64,000 nucleotides of DNA from Burkholderiales bacterium (GCA_021414305.1 JAIOOS010000022.1:62001-126000); one strand, 5' to 3'. Counted from the stretch's first letter, positions 8,094-17,188 are shown. A program made the numbers and translations. The notes: generated by a model from the letters alone, not told the origin.

Positions 8094-9649
8094 CGGCCGA
8101 CCTGCTGCTCTCGATCGACGTCGGCACGCAGAGCGTGCGCTCGCTCGTCTTCGATCGCGAGGGGGCGATGCTCGCCCGCTCGCAGGTCCCGTTCGAGCCG
8201 CCCTTCGATTCGCCGCAGCCGGGCTGGGCCGAGAAGGACGTCGCCTCCTACTGGCGCGGGCTGGCCGAGAGCTGCCAGGCGCTCTGGAAGCAAGGCAGCG
8301 TGGCGCCGTCGCGGATCGCCGGCCTGGCCCTCACCACCCAGCGCGGCACCGTCGTCTGCGCGCGCGAGGACGGCACGCCGCTCAGGCCGGCGATCGTCTG
8401 GCCCGATCAGCGCCTGGCCACCTCGCCGCCGCCGATGGGCGCGGTCTGGAACACCCTCTTCGGCCTCGCCGGCGCCGGCGAGCTGATGCGCCAGCTGCAG
8501 CGCCAGGCCGAGTGCAACTGGCTGGCGCAGCACGAGCCCGAGCTCTGGCCCGAGTGCGAGCGCTACGTGCTGCTCTCGGGCTGGCTCACGCACCGCCTGG
8601 TCGGCGAGTGGGTCGACTCGGCCGCCTGCCAGGTCGGCTACCTGCCGTTCGACTACAAGCGACAGCAGTGGGCGAAGGCGAGCGAATGGCACTGGCGGGC
8701 GCTGGCGATCCGCAGCGGGCAGCTGCCGAAGCTCCTGCCGCCGGCGTCGCGACTCGGCGCGTTGACCGCGGGCGCGGCGGCCGAGCTCGGCCTGCCCGCC
8801 GGCCTGCCGCTGATCGCCGCCGCCGCCGACAAGGCCTGCGAGGTGCTCGGCTGCGGCGCGCTCGAGCCCGACACCGCCCACCTCTCCTTCGGCACCGCGG
8901 CGACGATCAACACCACCCAGCCGAAGTACCTCGAGGTGCAGCGCCTCCTGCCCGCGTATCCGGCGGCCCTGCCCGGCGCCTTCAACACCGAGATCCAGAT
9001 CCAGCGCGGCTTCTGGCTGGTGAGCTGGTTCAAGAACGAGTTCGCGCACCGCGAGCAGGCGCTCGCCGCCGAGCGCGGCGTCAGCGCCGAGTCGCTGTTC
9101 GACGCGCTGATCGCCTCGGTGCCGCCCGGCTCGATGGGCCTCACCCTGCAGCCGTACTGGTCGCCGGGCCTGCGCGACCCGGGGCCCGAGGGCAAGGGCG
9201 CGATCATCGGCTTCGGCGACGTGCACACGCGGGCCCACGTCTACCGCGCCCTGATCGAAGGCCTGGCGTATGGCCTGCGCGCCGGCCGCGAGCTGATCGA
9301 AGCGCGCATCAAGCGGCCGATCACGCGCCTCGTGATCTCGGGCGGCGGCGCGCAGAGCGACGGTGCGATGCAGATCGCCGCCGACGTGTTCGGCCTCGCC
9401 GCCGAGCGGCCGCAGGTCGCCGAGGCGTCCTCGCTCGGCGCGGCGATGCTCTGCGCCACCGGCCTGGGCTGGCACGCCGACGTGCCGGCCGCGACGAAGG
9501 CGATGGCCCGGGCGGGCCGCCGCTTCGAGCCGCAGCCCGACGCGGTGCGCACCTACGACGCGCTCTACAAGGAGGTTTACCGGCCGCTCTACAAGCGCCT
9601 CGAGCCGCTCTACCGCAGGATCCGCGCGATCACCGGCTATCCGGCGTGA
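8090..9649 (+). CDS. FGGY-family carbohydrate kinase
   Basis: A 519-residue kinase of the glycerol/xylulose/gluconate kinase family. LLSIDVGTQSVRSLVFD (residues 5-21) is the N-terminal phosphate-binding motif, ADKACEVLGCG lies where the catalytic aspartate is expected, LSFGTAATINTT is the second nucleotide motif, and ISGGGAQSDGAMQIAADVFG the third. Residues 440-519 lack an obvious extra domain. The ATG overlaps the previous stop (ATGA), tying it to the two flavoproteins upstream. It probably phosphorylates a polyol or ketose that the GlpD-like protein then oxidises. The substrate cannot be read from the sequence; it is not a standard glycerol kinase. Confidence 0.88.
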   Translation: MTADLLLSIDVGTQSVRSLVFDREGAMLARSQVPFEPPFDSPQPGWAEKDVASYWRGLAESCQALWKQGSVAPSRIAGLALTTQRGTVVCAREDGTPLRPAIVWPDQRLATSPPPMGAVWNTLFGLAGAGELMRQLQRQAECNWLAQHEPELWPECERYVLLSGWLTHRLVGEWVDSAACQVGYLPFDYKRQQWAKASEWHWRALAIRSGQLPKLLPPASRLGALTAGAAAELGLPAGLPLIAAAADKACEVLGCGALEPDTAHLSFGTAATINTTQPKYLEVQRLLPAYPAALPGAFNTEIQIQRGFWLVSWFKNEFAHREQALAAERGVSAESLFDALIASVPPGSMGLTLQPYWSPGLRDPGPEGKGAIIGFGDVHTRAHVYRALIEGLAYGLRAGRELIEARIKRPITRLVISGGGAQSDGAMQIAADVFGLAAERPQVAEASSLGAAMLCATGLGWHADVPAATKAMARAGRRFEPQPDAVRTYDALYKEVYRPLYKRLEPLYRRIRAITGYPA

Positions 9650-9662
9650 GAGCGAACGCGCG

Positions 9663-11192
9663 CTAGATGCGGCGCGCCCGGTCGGCCCAGTAGGGCTCGC
9701 GGAGGCGCCGCTTGAAGATCTTGCCGCTGTCCTCGCGCGGCAGCTCGTCATGGAAGGTGACGACGCGCGGCAGCTTGAAATCGGCGAGGCGCTCGCGCAG
9801 GAAGGCGCGGACCTGGGTCGCATCGAGCTCGGCGCCGGCGGCGGGCTGCACCGCCGCGGCCAGCGCTTCGCCAAACTCGGCGTCGGGAATGCCGAAGACG
9901 GCGCAATCGGCAACGCCCGGCATCGCGATCAGCGCCGCCTCGATCTCCGCCGGATAGATGTTCACGCCGCCGGCGATCACCATGTCGGACTGGCGGTCGA
10001 CGATGTACAGGTAGCCGTCGCCGTCGAGGTAGCCCATGTCGCCGAGGGTCCAGAGGCCCTCGCGCTCGAGCGCGCGGCGCGCGGCGTCGTTGTTCGCGTA
10101 GGTGAAGTCGGGAATCGCCGGGTCGCGGGCATGGAGCAGCCCGACCGTGCCGGCCGGCACCTCGTGGCCTTCGGCCGAGAGCACCTTGAGCTGCACCCCG
10201 GGGATCGCCCGGCCGGCCGAGCCCGGCCGGCGCAGCGATTCGTGGCTGTCGATGTGCGAGACCCAGCCGAGCTCGCTCGCGGCATAGGCTTCGTGGAACA
10301 GCGGGCCCCACCAGTCGATCATCTGCCGCTTGATGTCGGCGGCGCAGGGCGAGCCGGTCGAGGCGACGAACTGCACCGAGCTCAGGTCGTGGCGGCGGCG
10401 CACGCTCTCGTCGAGGCGGAGCAGGCGCACGTACATGGTCGGCACCAGGTACAGGTGGGTGAGGCGCTCCGATTCGATGAGCGCGAGGGTCCGCTCGGCG
10501 TCGAACCGCGGCTCGAGGATCAGGTGCGCGTCGCTCAGGGCCGCCTGCACCGCGTACGAGGCCGGCGCCGAGTGGTAGAGCGGGGCGCTCAGAAGCGCCC
10601 GCATGCCCGGGGCGATGCCGAGCGCGACGCGGGTGCGCTCGGCCAGCAGGGCGACCTGCTCCGGCGTGGCCGGCTCGCGCCGGATGCCCTTCGGCAGGCC
10701 GGTGGTTCCCGAGGTGTAGACCATCGGGCTACCGGGCGCCTGCGGCTCGGGCGCCGGGCCGCGCGCGGCGTCGCGAAAGGCGGCCCAGTCCTCGACCGTG
10801 CGGTCGGCTGGCGGCCGGGTGTCGGCCAGCCCGTAGGCGCGCTGCGTGTACGCCTCCGGCGTGACGACGAAGACGCGAACCCCCGGCGGAATGCCGGCCG
10901 CGACCTGCGCCAGCAGGTCGGCGTGCACGACCAGCATCTTCGCCCCGCTGTCGACCAGGATGTGGCGGACCTCGGCCGCCTTGAAATGCCAGTTGATCGG
11001 GCACCAGCGGGCGCCGATCCAGCGCGCCGCGAGCATCAGCTCGAGCATCGCCGGCTCGTTGCGCAGCATCACGGCGACGACCTCGCCGTTGCCGAGGCCC
11101 GCTTCTCGCAGCGCTGCGGCGGCGCGCAGGTAGCCCTGGAAGAACGCTTCGCCGTCCTCGGTCACGCCGTCGAACTGGATCGAGGGCTTCAT
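9663..11192 (-). CDS. AMP-binding acyl-CoA synthetase
   Basis: A 509-residue member of the ANL adenylating superfamily. The P-loop YTSGTTGLPKG is near residue 153, the A5-type motif YAASELG follows, and the C-terminal lid carries GGVNIYPAEIE and a catalytic lysine in EDSGKIFKR. These enzymes activate a carboxylic acid to acyl-AMP and then acyl-CoA. The start at 11192 (MKPSIQFDG) has no close upstream rival; the frame stays open far upstream only because of base composition. A medium-chain or crotonobetaine/carnitine-like acid is possible. It is 41 bases downstream of a quinone-oxidoreductase-like gene on the same strand and convergent with the FGGY kinase. Confidence 0.88.
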   Translation of the reverse strand: MKPSIQFDGVTEDGEAFFQGYLRAAAALREAGLGNGEVVAVMLRNEPAMLELMLAARWIGARWCPINWHFKAAEVRHILVDSGAKMLVVHADLLAQVAAGIPPGVRVFVVTPEAYTQRAYGLADTRPPADRTVEDWAAFRDAARGPAPEPQAPGSPMVYTSGTTGLPKGIRREPATPEQVALLAERTRVALGIAPGMRALLSAPLYHSAPASYAVQAALSDAHLILEPRFDAERTLALIESERLTHLYLVPTMYVRLLRLDESVRRRHDLSSVQFVASTGSPCAADIKRQMIDWWGPLFHEAYAASELGWVSHIDSHESLRRPGSAGRAIPGVQLKVLSAEGHEVPAGTVGLLHARDPAIPDFTYANNDAARRALEREGLWTLGDMGYLDGDGYLYIVDRQSDMVIAGGVNIYPAEIEAALIAMPGVADCAVFGIPDAEFGEALAAAVQPAAGAELDATQVRAFLRERLADFKLPRVVTFHDELPREDSGKIFKRRLREPYWADRARRI

Positions 11193-11233
11193 CGCTCGGG
11201 TCCGAGGCGTCAGCGTCGCGTCGCGTGAACCTC

Positions 11234-12376
11234 TCAGCCGCGGTGCGGCTCGATCAGCACCTTCTCGCCGGTGGCGCGCCTGTTGTAGACGGCAATGTTG
11301 TCGAGGCGCAGCGCCTCGGCCATCGAGAGGCGATGCGAGTAGTGGCTGGCGAAGGTGGTCTTCAGCTCGGCCGAGACGCGGGCGCGCAGCTCCTGCGCCC
11401 GCGCCTTGCCGACCTTCTGCAGGAACGGAAACAGCAGCCAGCCGCCCATGCCCCAGGCCATGCCGAAGTTGCGCACGACTTCGGTCGGGCCGGTGTCGAG
11501 CGCGCCGTAGAGGTAGACCTGCTTGTGCGTGGCCGAGCCGTAGCGGCTGTACTCCTTGGCGGTGCGATTGATCGCCGCCTCCATGCACGAGAGGATCTGC
11601 CCGGCGAGCCGGCCGCCGCCGATGGCGTCGAAGGCGATGGTCGCGCCAGTGGCGACCAGCGCTTCGGTCAGGTCGCTCATGAAGCTCGGCGCGCTGGTGT
11701 CGCACACGTAGGCGGCGCCGTTCGACTTCAGCAGGGCGGCCTGGTCGGGCTTGCGGACGATGTTGACCAGCTTCACGCCGTCGGCGATGCAGATCCGGTT
11801 CAGCATCTGCCCGAGGTTGGACGCGGCCGCGGTGTGCACCAGCGCGCTGTGGCCTTCGCGGCGCATCGTCTCCACCATGCCGAGCGCGGTGAGCGGGTTG
11901 ACGAAGACCGAGGCGCCGTCGGCGGGCGTCGCCCCTTCCGGCAGGACGAACACCTGGTCGGCGGGGACGCTGCGGAACTGCGAATAGGCGGCGCCGCCGA
12001 TGATCGCCACGGTCTTGCCGAGCAGCGCCTGCGCCGCTTCCGAGGCACCGGCGGCGACGACCACGCCCGCGCCTTCGTTGCCCACCGGCATCGAGGCGTC
12101 GAGCCGGGCGGCGAGCGATTTCATCGCCGCTTCGGCGATCGGCGCGGTGACGATCGGCCGCTCGCTCGTGCCCGAGGCGACCGCCTTCGTCATGTCGGCG
12201 GCGGAAAACAGCAGGCCGAGGTCCGAAGGATTGATCGGCGCCGCCTCGATCCGCACCAGCACCTCGTTCGCGCCGGGCTCGGGCACCGGAATGCTGGCGA
12301 GCGACACCTCGAGCTCGCCGCTCTTCTTCACCAGCGAGCGCAGTTGCAGGGCGGTGCGGGGCGGGGTGCTGCTCAT
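11234..12376 (-). CDS. Zinc-free MDR family (quinone-oxidoreductase-like) dehydrogenase
   Basis: A 380-residue medium-chain dehydrogenase/reductase. The GroES-like N-terminal domain has PGANEVLVRIEAAPINPSD and NEGAGVVVAAG; the Rossmann part starts near ALVHTAAASNLGQML. The cysteine and histidine ligands of zinc alcohol dehydrogenases are missing, which places it with NADPH:quinone reductases and enoyl reductases. It probably reduces a C=C bond next to a carbonyl using NADPH. An acyl-CoA synthetase follows on the same strand, so an unsaturated acyl substrate is conceivable. The promoter region of about 100 bases is shared with a divergent pirin gene. Confidence 0.82.
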   Translation of the reverse strand: MSSTPPRTALQLRSLVKKSGELEVSLASIPVPEPGANEVLVRIEAAPINPSDLGLLFSAADMTKAVASGTSERPIVTAPIAEAAMKSLAARLDASMPVGNEGAGVVVAAGASEAAQALLGKTVAIIGGAAYSQFRSVPADQVFVLPEGATPADGASVFVNPLTALGMVETMRREGHSALVHTAAASNLGQMLNRICIADGVKLVNIVRKPDQAALLKSNGAAYVCDTSAPSFMSDLTEALVATGATIAFDAIGGGRLAGQILSCMEAAINRTAKEYSRYGSATHKQVYLYGALDTGPTEVVRNFGMAWGMGGWLLFPFLQKVGKARAQELRARVSAELKTTFASHYSHRLSMAEALRLDNIAVYNRRATGEKVLIEPHRG

Positions 12377-12481
12377 GGGTGTCTTTCGAAGTCGGGCCGC
12401 GAGTTTAGGCGCGCCCGGCCGGCGCTGCAGCCTTGATCAGCGCCGCGCCGCCCGCATCTCCTGGGTTTGAAAGGCCTCGCC

Positions 12482-13525
12482 GTGACCGCCAGCCCCGTCG
12501 TCCAGATCAAGCCGCTCGGATTCCTCTGGGAAACGATCGACCCGTTCCTGTTCTGCGTCTATCACGACGACGCGTATCCCAAGGGCAACGGCAAGATGGG
12601 CCCCGACGCGCCGCTCGCCGGCCGCGACATCGGCCAGGACTTCAGCAGGAAGGACGGCTGGAGCATGTACCACGGCGCCACCGTGCCCGGCTTCCCGGGC
12701 CATCCGCACCGCGGCTTCGAGACGGTGACGATCGTCCGCAAGGGCCTGATCGACCACTCCGATTCGCTCGGCGCGACCGCCCGCTTCGGCGGCGGCGACG
12801 TGCAGTGGCTGACTGCGGGCAAGGGCATCGTTCACGCCGAGATGTTCCCCTTGCTCGACGACGCCAAGCCGAATCCGCTCGAGCTGTTCCAGATCTGGCT
12901 CAACCTGCCGGCGAAAAGCAAGATGGCGCCGCCGCACTTCACCATGCTCTGGTCGGAGGCGATTCCGCGTCTCTCTGCGCAGGACGGCGAGGGACGCACG
13001 ACCGAAGTGGCCTGCATCGCCGGGCGGCTTTCGCCGGCGCTCGCGCCGCTGGCGCCGCCGCCCGACTCGTGGGCGGCGGAGGCCGACTCCGACCTGGCGA
13101 TCTGGACGATCCGCATGGCCCCGGGCGCGCGCTGGACCCTTCCGGCCGCGACCGGCGAGGGCACGCGCCGGATGCTCTACTTCTTCAAGGGCAACGCGGT
13201 GCGCGTCGCCGGCCAGGAGGTGAAGGCGCACGCGGCGATCGAGCTGCGCGCAGGCGTCGAGGTCGAGCTGGTCAATGGCGACGCGACCGCCGAGTTCCTC
13301 GTGCTGCAGGGCCGGCCGATCGGCGAGCCGGTGGCGCAGCACGGTCCGTTCGTCATGAACACGCAGGCCGAGATCGTCGAGACCTTCGCCGACTTCCGGC
13401 GCACGCAGTTCGGCGGCTGGCCCTGGGCCGACAACGCGCCGGTGCACGGCCGCGACCCGGCGCGCTTCGCGAAGCATGGCGACGGCCGCGAGGAGCGGCC
13501 GCTGCCGGCCACCGAGGCCGGCTGA
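12482..13525 (+). CDS. Pirin family protein
   Basis: A 347-residue bicupin. The metal-binding set typical of pirins is visible: HPHRGFETVTIV (two His close together), a further His near DHSDSLG, and HAEMFP (His and Glu) at about residues 115-120. Pirins bind iron; some have quercetinase activity, others modulate enzymes or redox responses. GTG at 12482 is preferred because GAAAGG lies seven bases upstream; TTG at 12467 would add five residues. At 347 residues it is longer than the usual 230-300, with an extended C-terminus. It is convergent with the IlvD/Edd dehydratase, whose end is seven bases away, and divergent from the MDR dehydrogenase. Confidence 0.87.
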   Translation: MTASPVVQIKPLGFLWETIDPFLFCVYHDDAYPKGNGKMGPDAPLAGRDIGQDFSRKDGWSMYHGATVPGFPGHPHRGFETVTIVRKGLIDHSDSLGATARFGGGDVQWLTAGKGIVHAEMFPLLDDAKPNPLELFQIWLNLPAKSKMAPPHFTMLWSEAIPRLSAQDGEGRTTEVACIAGRLSPALAPLAPPPDSWAAEADSDLAIWTIRMAPGARWTLPAATGEGTRRMLYFFKGNAVRVAGQEVKAHAAIELRAGVEVELVNGDATAEFLVLQGRPIGEPVAQHGPFVMNTQAEIVETFADFRRTQFGGWPWADNAPVHGRDPARFAKHGDGREERPLPATEAG

Positions 13526-13532
13526 CCGCGCC

Positions 13533-15299
13533 TCAGTAGATGCTCGGCTCGGCGACCGGCGCGCCGAACGAGGTTTCCAGAAAGTCGAAGTCGCAGCCTT
13601 CGTCGGCCTGGCGGATGTGCTTCAGGTACATCCAGCCGTAGCCGCGCTCGTAGCGCGGCGGCGGCGGCGTCCAGGCGGCGCGGCGCCGCGCCAGCTCGTC
13701 GTCGCTCACCTCGAGATCGATGCGCCGCGCGGCGACGTCGATCGAGATCAGGTCGCCCGTCCTCACCAGCGCGAGCGGGCCGCCGATGTACGACTCGGGC
13801 GCGACGTGCAGGATGCAGGCGCCGTAGCTGGTGCCGCTCATGCGCGCGTCGGAGATGCGCACCATGTCGCGCACGCCCTCTTTCAGCAGCTTCTTCGGGA
13901 TCGGCAGCATGCCCCACTCGGGCATGCCGGGGCCGCCCTGCGGGCCGGCGTTGCGCAGCACCATCACGTGCGCCGCGGTGACGTCGAGGTTCTCGTCATC
14001 GACCGCAGCCTTCATCGCCGGGTAGTCGTCGAAGACGATCGCCGGTCCGGTGTGGCGCAGCAGCTCGGGCGCGCAGGCGCTCGGCTTGATGACGCAGCCC
14101 GAGGGCGCGAGGTTGCCGCGCAGCACCGCGAGCGCACCCTCGGCGTAGATGGCGGTCTCGACGCTGCGGATCACGTCGTCGTCGAACACCTTGGCGCCGG
14201 CGATGTTCTCGCCGAGCGACTTGCCCGTGACGGTGAGCGCATCGGGCTGCAGATGCGTGCCGAGCCGGCTCATCAGCCCGGGCAGCCCGCCGGCGTAGAA
14301 GAAGTCCTCCATCAGGTAGGTGTCGCCGCTCGGCCGGATGTTGGCGATGACCGGGACGACGCGGCTGGCGCGGTCGAAGTCGTCGAGGCCGATGTCGAAG
14401 CCGGCGCGCCGCGCCATCGCCACCAGATGGATGATGGCGTTGGTCGAGCAGCCCATCGCCATGGCGACGACGATCGCGTTCTCGAACGAGGCGCGGCTCA
14501 GGATCCGCGCCGGCGTCAGGTCGTCCCAGACCATCTCGACGATGCGCCGGCCGCATTCGGCCGACATGCGCGCGTGGCCCACGTCGGCGGCGGGAATCGA
14601 CGAGGCGCCCGGCAGCGACATGCCGATCGCCTCGGCGATCGCCGTCATGGTGCTCGCCGTGCCCATGGTCATGCAGGTGCCGTGGCTGCGGGCGATGCCG
14701 CCCTCGACGCCGATCCACTCGGTCTTGGTGATCTTGCCGGCTCTGCGCTCGTCCCAGTATTTCCACGCGTCCGAGCCCGAGCCGAGCACCTTGCCCTGCC
14801 AGTTGCCGCGCAGCATCGGCCCGGCCGGCAGGTAGATGCACGGGTAACCGGCGCTGATCGCGCCCATCAGCAGGGCCGGCGTGCTCTTGTCGCAGCCGCC
14901 CATGAGCACTGCGCCGTCGAGCGGATGCGCGCGCAACAGCTCCTCGGCCTCCATGGCAAGGAAGTTGCGATAGAGCATGGTGGTCGGCTTGACGAAGGTC
15001 TCGGCGACCGAATGCGCCGGCAGCTCGAGCGGAAAGCCGCCCGCCTGGAGCACGCCGCGCTTCACGTCCTCGACCCGCTGCCTGAAGTGGGCGTGGCAGG
15101 GGTTGATGTCGGACCAGGTGTTGAGGATGCCGATCACCGGGCGGCCCACCCAGTCTTCAGGGCCGTAGCCCATCTGCATCAGGCGCGATCGGTGGCCGAA
15201 GGCGCGCAGGTCGTCGGGCGCGAACCAGCGGGCGCTGCGCAGGCTTGCGGCGGAGCGGCGGCGGGTCGGTGCGGAGGCGGTGTCTTCGGTATCGGGCAT
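13533..15299 (-). CDS. IlvD/Edd-family sugar-acid dehydratase (arabonate/galactonate type)
   Basis: A 588-residue iron-sulfur dehydratase. Cys68 (INPCHAH), Cys136 (GGCDKST) and Cys209 (HGTCMTMG) are the three expected [2Fe-2S] ligands, and the region around PAADVGHARMSAECG is characteristic. The overall pattern (GRPVIGILNTWSDINPC, LMGAISAGYPC, CGSG-free active site) fits the sugar-acid branch, such as L-arabinonate or D-xylonate dehydratase, rather than IlvD of branched-chain synthesis. It would convert an aldonate to a 2-keto-3-deoxy acid. The 2-keto-3-deoxy acid dehydrogenase and diketo-acid hydrolase genes lie 4-6 kb away on the same strand, which supports this reading. The precise sugar is unknown. 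Confidence 0.85.
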   Translation of the reverse strand: MPDTEDTASAPTRRRSAASLRSARWFAPDDLRAFGHRSRLMQMGYGPEDWVGRPVIGILNTWSDINPCHAHFRQRVEDVKRGVLQAGGFPLELPAHSVAETFVKPTTMLYRNFLAMEAEELLRAHPLDGAVLMGGCDKSTPALLMGAISAGYPCIYLPAGPMLRGNWQGKVLGSGSDAWKYWDERRAGKITKTEWIGVEGGIARSHGTCMTMGTASTMTAIAEAIGMSLPGASSIPAADVGHARMSAECGRRIVEMVWDDLTPARILSRASFENAIVVAMAMGCSTNAIIHLVAMARRAGFDIGLDDFDRASRVVPVIANIRPSGDTYLMEDFFYAGGLPGLMSRLGTHLQPDALTVTGKSLGENIAGAKVFDDDVIRSVETAIYAEGALAVLRGNLAPSGCVIKPSACAPELLRHTGPAIVFDDYPAMKAAVDDENLDVTAAHVMVLRNAGPQGGPGMPEWGMLPIPKKLLKEGVRDMVRISDARMSGTSYGACILHVAPESYIGGPLALVRTGDLISIDVAARRIDLEVSDDELARRRAAWTPPPPRYERGYGWMYLKHIRQADEGCDFDFLETSFGAPVAEPSIY

Positions 15300-15485
15300 G
15301 GGCAGGCGGAGCAGCTATGAACGACAGTGTCGCCGAGGGCGAACTCGTGGCCGAGACAGCGACCGGATGAAGCTTCAGCCGGCGAAAACTATGCTGCCAG
15401 CGCGGCGTCGCGAATGCAGGTCATCATGGCGAGGCCGAGACGGCCCGCGAAGTAGCCTGACCCGACCTACCTGGAGACAAGAGAG

Positions 15486-16232
15486 ATGAAATCGATCCTG
15501 CTGTTCGCCCTTGCCGCGGCGGCAAGCGCCGCGGCCCTTGCACAGACGTCCGCCGGCGACGGCACGGCGCTCTCGAGGGCGCGCATCGCCGAGATCGTCG
15601 CCAGCCCCGACCGCAGCGCCGCCGACCGGACCAACGACCTCCGCCGCAAGCCCGAGGAGGTGCTTGCCTTCATCGGCCTGCGGCCCGGCATGGTGGCGCT
15701 CGACCTGAGCTCGGGCGGCGGATACACCACCGAGCTGCTGGCGCGCTCGGTCGGCCCGGGCGGAAAGGTCTATGCACAGGTGCCGCGCGTGGCTTCGGCC
15801 GGCCTTACGGCGCGCGTCGCCAAGCCGCCCCTGGCCAACGTGACCGTGGTGGCCCAGCCGTTCGAGAGCCCGGTGCCCGCCGAAGTGGCCGCGGGCGGCC
15901 TCGACCTGGCGACCATGATGTTCAACTATCACGACCTCGGCCACATGGGCGTCGACCGCGACCGGATGAATCGCGCCGTGTTCGCGGCGCTGAAGCCGGG
16001 CGGGCTGTACGTCATCGCCGACCACTCCGGCCGTGCCGGCACCGGCATCTCCGAGGCAGGCACGCTGCATCGCGTCGAGGAGGCCTTCGTCAAGGTCGAG
16101 GTCGAGCGGGCGGGCTTTCGCCTCCTCGCCGAGGGCGGCTTCCTGCGCAACCCGAACGACCCGCGCGATCGCGAGACGCCCGATGCGGCTCAGCCCAAGG
16201 ACGAGTTCGTCCTGAAGTTCGTCCGGCCCTAG
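15486..16232 (+). CDS. Exported class I SAM-dependent methyltransferase-like protein
   Basis: A 248-residue protein starting at ATG after AGAGAG. A signal peptide (MKSILLFALAAAASAAALAQ) is followed by a methyltransferase fold: motif I is VALDLSSGGGYTTELLA, with SxGGGY in place of the common ExGxG, and LKPGGLYVIADHSG is the post-motif strand. Proteins of this kind (predicted methyltransferase, COG4798 type) are exported, so how they would obtain S-adenosylmethionine in the periplasm is unclear. They may bind another ligand. It ends in overlap with the convergent zinc-ribbon gene: the two stop codons share bases 16230-16231. Confidence 0.82.
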   Translation: MKSILLFALAAAASAAALAQTSAGDGTALSRARIAEIVASPDRSAADRTNDLRRKPEEVLAFIGLRPGMVALDLSSGGGYTTELLARSVGPGGKVYAQVPRVASAGLTARVAKPPLANVTVVAQPFESPVPAEVAAGGLDLATMMFNYHDLGHMGVDRDRMNRAVFAALKPGGLYVIADHSGRAGTGISEAGTLHRVEEAFVKVEVERAGFRLLAEGGFLRNPNDPRDRETPDAAQPKDEFVLKFVRP

Positions 16233-16492
16233 CGCTCGGTGAGCTCGAGCACCGCAGACAGCACCGAATCGTCGAGCGAGCCCGGGGTCGTGATCGAGAA
16301 CGGCTGCTGCACGGTGCGACGCGCCTTCGCCAGCGAGCGCTCCTCTTCCTCCAGCTGGAACTCGAAGCGTTCGATCGGCGAGTAGACGAGCGACTCCGGC
16401 AGTCCCGCGCCGCACGCTTCGCAGTTCGGAAAGCGCCGGTTGTAGATGCGGAACCCGCAGTCGGGGCAGACGGGGGTGGCCGAAGTGTCCAT
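16229..16492 (-). CDS. Small zinc-ribbon protein
   Basis: An 87-residue protein. CPDCG (residues 9-13) and CEACG (about residues 26-30) form a four-cysteine zinc ribbon; the remainder is a charged helix (LEEEERSLAKARRTV) and a tail. No enzymatic motif is visible. Such stand-alone zinc ribbons bind protein or nucleic acid. It is cotranscribed, or nearly so, with the 65-residue protein upstream (gap 17 bases), and its stop overlaps the stop of the convergent methyltransferase-like gene. Confidence 0.72.
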   Translation of the reverse strand: MDTSATPVCPDCGFRIYNRRFPNCEACGAGLPESLVYSPIERFEFQLEEEERSLAKARRTVQQPFSITTPGSLDDSVLSAVLELTER

Positions 16493-16509
16493 GGTCGTCG
16501 CCGCCCCGC

Positions 16510-16707
16510 TCACTTCGGCGTCCGGCGGCCGTCGGGCTCGACGGCGACACCCTTGAACTTCGTGCCGTCCTGCTTGACGTCCATGAAGCGGCCCTTGCCT
16601 TCTTCGCTGTCGTCGCGCTTGACGTAGTCGCCGGTGACCGGATTCTGGACCTGGGTCCGTTCGCTGACCGATCCGGTTCGCGATCCCTTGCCTGTGTTCT
16701 TGGCCAT
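16510..16707 (-). CDS. Conserved small basic protein (MAKNTGKG...)
   Basis: A 65-residue hydrophilic protein. Its plan is MAKNTGKG, then a Val-Gln-Asn-Pro segment with TGDYVKRD, then GRFMDVKQDGTKFKGV. Small proteins of this pattern recur in diverse bacteria with no established role. It lacks a signal peptide and cysteines. It is divergent from the ArsR gene at 16808, leaving 100 bases for two promoters, and precedes the zinc-ribbon gene. The start at 16707 fits the family N-terminus. Confidence 0.75.
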   Translation of the reverse strand: MAKNTGKGSRTGSVSERTQVQNPVTGDYVKRDDSEEGKGRFMDVKQDGTKFKGVAVEPDGRRTPK

Positions 16708-16807
16708 GTCTGCAATCCCCGATGTGGACGAGCACCCAAGGTAGCGGGAAGGGCATCGCCGGTCCTCCGGACGACGGGCCCTGCCTGCGTAGGACAATCG
16801 CGCCACG

Positions 16808-17101
16808 ATGGTCACGCGCAAGGAAGAAGCCCTTTCCGACCGGCAGTTCGCACGGATCGCGCGCGCCCTGGCGGAGCCGCGCCGCTACCAGATCCTCAAG
16901 CAGATCGGCGCCGCCGGCGACGCCTGTGCCTGCAGCGCCCTGCAGGAGGAGCACGAGGTCAGCGCCGCGACCATGTCGCACCACATCAAGGAGCTGGAGA
17001 CGGCCGGACTGGTGCAGATCACCCGCGAGGGCAAGTTCATGAACCTCGCCCTGCAGCGCAACGTGCTGCGCGCCTACCTGAAGCGCCTGTCGGCGCTCTG
17101 A
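16808..17101 (+). CDS. ArsR-family transcriptional regulator
   Basis: A 97-residue winged-helix protein: [14 protein letters not shown] is the first helix pair, [27 protein letters not shown] the recognition helix and wing, followed by a short C-terminal helix. Two cysteines in DACACSAL sit where some ArsR proteins bind metal or sense thiols, but no full metal site is seen. The short-chain dehydrogenase begins 115 bases downstream, with an imperfect palindrome in between. Members paired this way usually repress their neighbour, so control of that SDR gene is likely. Confidence 0.87.
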   Translation: MVTRKEEALSDRQFARIARALAEPRRYQILKQIGAAGDACACSALQEEHEVSAATMSHHIKELETAGLVQITREGKFMNLALQRNVLRAYLKRLSAL

Positions 17102-17162
17102 TTCCCTGGCGCCTCGGCGCCGCAGCTCGCTTGTCCCTACCGCGCGCAAGGCCTCGTCAATA

Positions 17163-17188
17163 GTTAGACACTTGTCGAACTGTCAAAC
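17163..17188. promoter_or_regulatory. Candidate operator upstream of the SDR gene
   Basis: GTTAGACA at 17163-17170 and TGTCAAAC at 17181-17188 are inverted copies matching at seven of eight bases, spaced by ten bases. The site lies between the ArsR gene and the SDR ribosome site (AAGGAGG at about 17203-17209). ArsR proteins bind such dyads, so this may be the repressor site. No binding has been shown, and random dyads of this size occur. Confidence 0.45.

Noticed and set aside
13533..15299. IlvD of branched-chain amino-acid synthesis
   Set aside because: The sequence around the cysteines and the neighbouring sugar-acid genes fit the aldonate dehydratase branch better; no other ilv gene is near.
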